From Pseudomonadota bacterium (GTDB taxonomy: Bacteria > Pseudomonadota > Gammaproteobacteria > Burkholderiales > JABEVD01), in contig JAJZPK010000103.1 of NCBI GenBank assembly GCA_021811205.1, forward strand, positions 1 to 8,677: a stretch of DNA of 8,677 nt, in the 5' to 3' direction. This document shows, one piece after another, positions 6,810 to 8,677 of this stretch. Within the stretch, counting starts at the first letter, position 1, and each line of letters opens with the position of its first letter. The notes beneath the pieces are model-generated. The model ran no database searches, had not been told where the DNA came from, and was given only the letters and a program-made list of their open reading frames with translations. The position numbers were made by a program, and so were the translations under genes.

Positions 6810-7771
6810 AGAAAGTCATTCTTGTCTGCCTTATCTGCATATCTCTGATTTCCTATTACCTGTTTTCCCCGCATCCTCTTGCGCATGCGCCTGTCGAATT
6901 CACGCTCGAACAGGGAAGCCTGAAACACGCGGCCGCAAAGATGCAGGAAGCAGGCGTGATTGGCGATGCGCTTCCATTCGTCATGCTCGCGAGACTCATG
7001 GGGAAGGCATCCAAAATCAAGGCGGGAAACTACGAACTGATTCATCCAGAAAGCCCGCTTGCGCTCCTCGAAAGGATCACCGAAGGCGACTATACCCAGA
7101 GCAAATTCACGCTCGTAGAAGGAACAAGCTTCAGTGAGTTGCGCAAAGAGCTGGATGCGAACCCCGATCTCAAGCATGATTCCGAAAATCTTTCGGATGC
7201 ACAGATCGACGAGGCATTGGCCATTCAGGCGCCATCCCCGGAAGGGCTCTTTTTCCCCGACACTTATTATTTCGCAAAAGGGCAGAGCGACTTTTCGATA
7301 TTGAGACGCGCGCTCGCCAGCATGAAAAGAAGACTGGATTCTGCTTGGCAAAGGCGCGAATCCGGCCTTCCCTTCAAGAATCCTTATGAAGCCCTGACGC
7401 TTGCCTCGATCGTTGAAAAGGAGACCGGTAAGGATGCTGACAGGGCGATGATCTCCGCTGTCTTCATCAATCGGCTGAAGCTGGGCATGAAGCTTCAAAC
7501 CGACCCGGCTGTCATTTACGGACTCGGCGAGCGATTCGACGGCAACCTGAGAAAGCATGATCTGTTGACCGACCAACCCTACAATACCTACACTAGAGCC
7601 GGACTTCCGCCCACGCCGATTTCCATGCCGGGCATGAAATCCATCAATGCAGTGCTGCATCCTGCGCAGACGCATGCACTCTATTTCGTGGCCAGAGGTG
7701 ATGGATCCTCGATATTTTCCAATTCCCTTGCCGAACATAATCGCGCAGTTGACCGGTACCAGAAGAAATGA
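6806..7771 (+). CDS. mltG: Endolytic murein transglycosylase MltG (YceG-like)
   Basis: Inner-membrane lytic transglycosylase that cuts nascent glycan strands and is thought to end their elongation. It has 321 residues from ATG 6806. Seen: an N-terminal membrane anchor (about 4-20), a LysM-like region (about 30-100), then the YceG domain with [13 protein letters not shown] (144-156), [10 protein letters not shown] (199-208, containing the family's catalytic Glu), [22 protein letters not shown] (220-241), [14 protein letters not shown] and the C-terminal HNRAVDRY. The frame is open further upstream, but that part lies inside pabC. ATG 6806 makes an ATGA overlap with the pabC stop; ATG 6797, in frame, would add MAG and is a possible alternative. 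The end overlaps tmk by ATGA. Confidence 0.95.
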   Translation: MKKVILVCLICISLISYYLFSPHPLAHAPVEFTLEQGSLKHAAAKMQEAGVIGDALPFVMLARLMGKASKIKAGNYELIHPESPLALLERITEGDYTQSKFTLVEGTSFSELRKELDANPDLKHDSENLSDAQIDEALAIQAPSPEGLFFPDTYYFAKGQSDFSILRRALASMKRRLDSAWQRRESGLPFKNPYEALTLASIVEKETGKDADRAMISAVFINRLKLGMKLQTDPAVIYGLGERFDGNLRKHDLLTDQPYNTYTRAGLPPTPISMPGMKSINAVLHPAQTHALYFVARGDGSSIFSNSLAEHNRAVDRYQKK

Positions 7772-8382
7772 ACAACGCAAAATTCATCACGCTCGAAGGC
7801 ATAGACGGCGCAGGGAAAAGCACCCAGCTGGCTCGCATCGAATCATACTTGAAGTCAAGAAACATGGATTATGTGATGACGCGCGAACCCGGCGGCACGC
7901 CCTTGGGGGAAAAGCTGAGGGAAATCCTGCTGCATCAGGACATGCATCCCGAGACCGAAGCGCTCCTGATGTTCGCTTCGCGTGCAGAGCACCTCACCAG
8001 CCTCATCAAGCCCGCGCTTCAGGCGGGGAAATGGGTGATTTCCGACAGGTTCACCGATGCGAGTTTCGCCTATCAAGGCGGTGGGCGCGGGATCGATTAT
8101 GAAAGACTCGCGAAACTCGAACAATGGGTGCAGGAAGATTTTCAGCCTGATCTGACGCTGCTGTTCGACCTTCCTGTCGAAGTGGCGCGGCAGAGGCTGA
8201 TGAAGAATGTTGCGCTGGACCGCTTCGAACATGAAAAACAGGCTTTCTTCGAACGGGTAAGATCAGCCTATCTCGAGCGGGCATCCAAATTCCCGGAAAG
8301 ATTCGTCGTGATCGACTCGAGCCTGCCTCTTGATGAACTTGATAATATACTTGATAAAACACTTTCAACTATCTGTAAATGA
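7768..8382 (+). CDS. tmk: Thymidylate kinase (dTMP kinase)
   Basis: Phosphorylates dTMP to dTDP using ATP, an essential step in dTTP supply. The 204 residues match the family. Seen: P-loop GIDGAGKST (11-19), [11 protein letters not shown] (38-48, dTMP site), [16 protein letters not shown] (93-108) and the LID segment before LDRFE (about 141-154). The LID holds arginines 141 and 143, as in the bacterial class. The start overlaps the mltG stop (ATGA 7768-7771) and its stop overlaps the holB start (ATGA 8379-8382). The last 50 bases are unusually AT-rich and carry three CTTGAT repeats that encode [10 protein letters not shown]. Confidence 0.98.
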   Translation: MNNAKFITLEGIDGAGKSTQLARIESYLKSRNMDYVMTREPGGTPLGEKLREILLHQDMHPETEALLMFASRAEHLTSLIKPALQAGKWVISDRFTDASFAYQGGGRGIDYERLAKLEQWVQEDFQPDLTLLFDLPVEVARQRLMKNVALDRFEHEKQAFFERVRSAYLERASKFPERFVVIDSSLPLDELDNILDKTLSTICK

Positions 8383-8677
8383 ATATATATCCATGGCAAA
8401 AAAGCCTCATGGAAAAACTCCTTGAGAGGAAGGATGCCCTGCCGCACGCGCTCCTTCTCAAGGGGAGAAGCGGTACCGGAAAACTCGATTTCGCGATGCA
8501 TTTCTCCCGCTCCCTGCTTTGCGAGTCTCCCCTCGAATCGGGGCAAGCATGCGGCACATGCCCCGCATGCACCTGGTTTTCCAATTCGCTTCATCCGGAT
8601 TTCAGGATGATCGAACCCGAAGGAGAGGGCAGTTCAGCTCATCGCATCGCCATCGACCAGATGCGAGCGTTGTCGGA
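8379..8677 (+). CDS. holB: DNA polymerase III subunit delta' (5' part, runs off the window)
   Basis: Clamp-loader subunit that helps load the beta sliding clamp. Only the first 99 codons are present; the frame is open at the window end. The start [15 protein letters not shown] matches HolB (E. coli MRWYPWLRPDFEKL). [14 protein letters not shown] (22-35) holds a P-loop-like sequence followed by Leu instead of Ser/Thr. Cysteines 48, 58, 61 and 64 (C...CGTCPAC) form the zinc module of the family, followed by HPDF. The tmk context supports HolB rather than the related DnaX. There is no ribosome site before ATG 8379, so translation probably depends on coupling with tmk through the ATGA overlap. 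Confidence 0.95.
   Translation, partial: MNIYPWQKSLMEKLLERKDALPHALLLKGRSGTGKLDFAMHFSRSLLCESPLESGQACGTCPACTWFSNSLHPDFRMIEPEGEGSSAHRIAIDQMRALS

Noticed and set aside
6554..7780. Very long minus-strand open frame (408 codons), and similar ones opposite fabH, fabD/fabG and fabF
   Set aside because: They lie opposite well-supported essential genes, resemble no family I know, and are explained by codon bias of the plus-strand genes in GC-rich DNA.
1..8677. Search for a novel system, mobile element, CRISPR, tRNA or toxin-antitoxin
   Set aside because: The window is filled end to end by twelve conserved housekeeping genes in their standard order, with no gap over 80 bases; nothing supports an accessory or undescribed system.

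Overview
The window is a compact, single-strand (+) block of housekeeping genes in the order yceD - rpmF - plsX - fabH - fabD - fabG - acpP - fabF - pabC - mltG - tmk - holB (3' end cut off by the window). This is the conserved proteobacterial fatty-acid-synthesis cluster with its usual flanks. The L32 protein ([17 protein letters not shown]..., no zinc-ribbon cysteines), the PlsX N-terminus ([11 protein letters not shown]) and the FabG and YceD sequences look betaproteobacterial to me. The exact genus cannot be read from the sequence. Base composition is moderately GC-rich, with short AT-rich patches at gene junctions.

Layout. Positions 1-28 hold a perfect AT-rich inverted repeat just before yceD. 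Positions 38-708 carry the 23S rRNA accumulation protein YceD and ribosomal protein L32. L32 is a 59-residue gene that is easy to miss. Positions 769-4442 carry PlsX (phospholipid precursor), FabH (initiating condensing enzyme), FabD (malonyl transfer to ACP) and FabG (ketoacyl reductase). Positions 4443-4514 are the largest punctuated gap: a terminator-like hairpin with seven Ts, followed by an AT-rich leader for acpP. Positions 4515-6015 carry ACP and FabF (elongating condensing enzyme, UUG start). Positions 6021-8677 carry PabC (folate pathway lyase), MltG (peptidoglycan terminase), Tmk (thymidylate kinase) and the first 99 codons of HolB (DNA polymerase III delta').

How they work together. 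FabD loads malonate onto ACP, FabH condenses it with acetyl-CoA, FabF elongates and FabG reduces. PlsX diverts finished acyl-ACP to acyl phosphate for phospholipid synthesis. No dehydratase or enoyl reductase is present here. rpmF/yceD tie the block to ribosome production; tmk/holB and mltG tie it to DNA replication and wall growth. Genes are very tightly packed: plsX/fabH, pabC/mltG, mltG/tmk and tmk/holB all overlap by ATGA, which suggests translational coupling.

I found no mobile element, CRISPR array, RNA gene, prophage or defence gene, and no undescribed multi-gene system. All twelve genes belong to well-known families and their visible catalytic residues are intact. The points worth a second look are regulatory: the palindrome at 1-28, a 9-bp hairpin at the end of plsX, the terminator-like element between fabG and acpP, and the non-standard translation starts.
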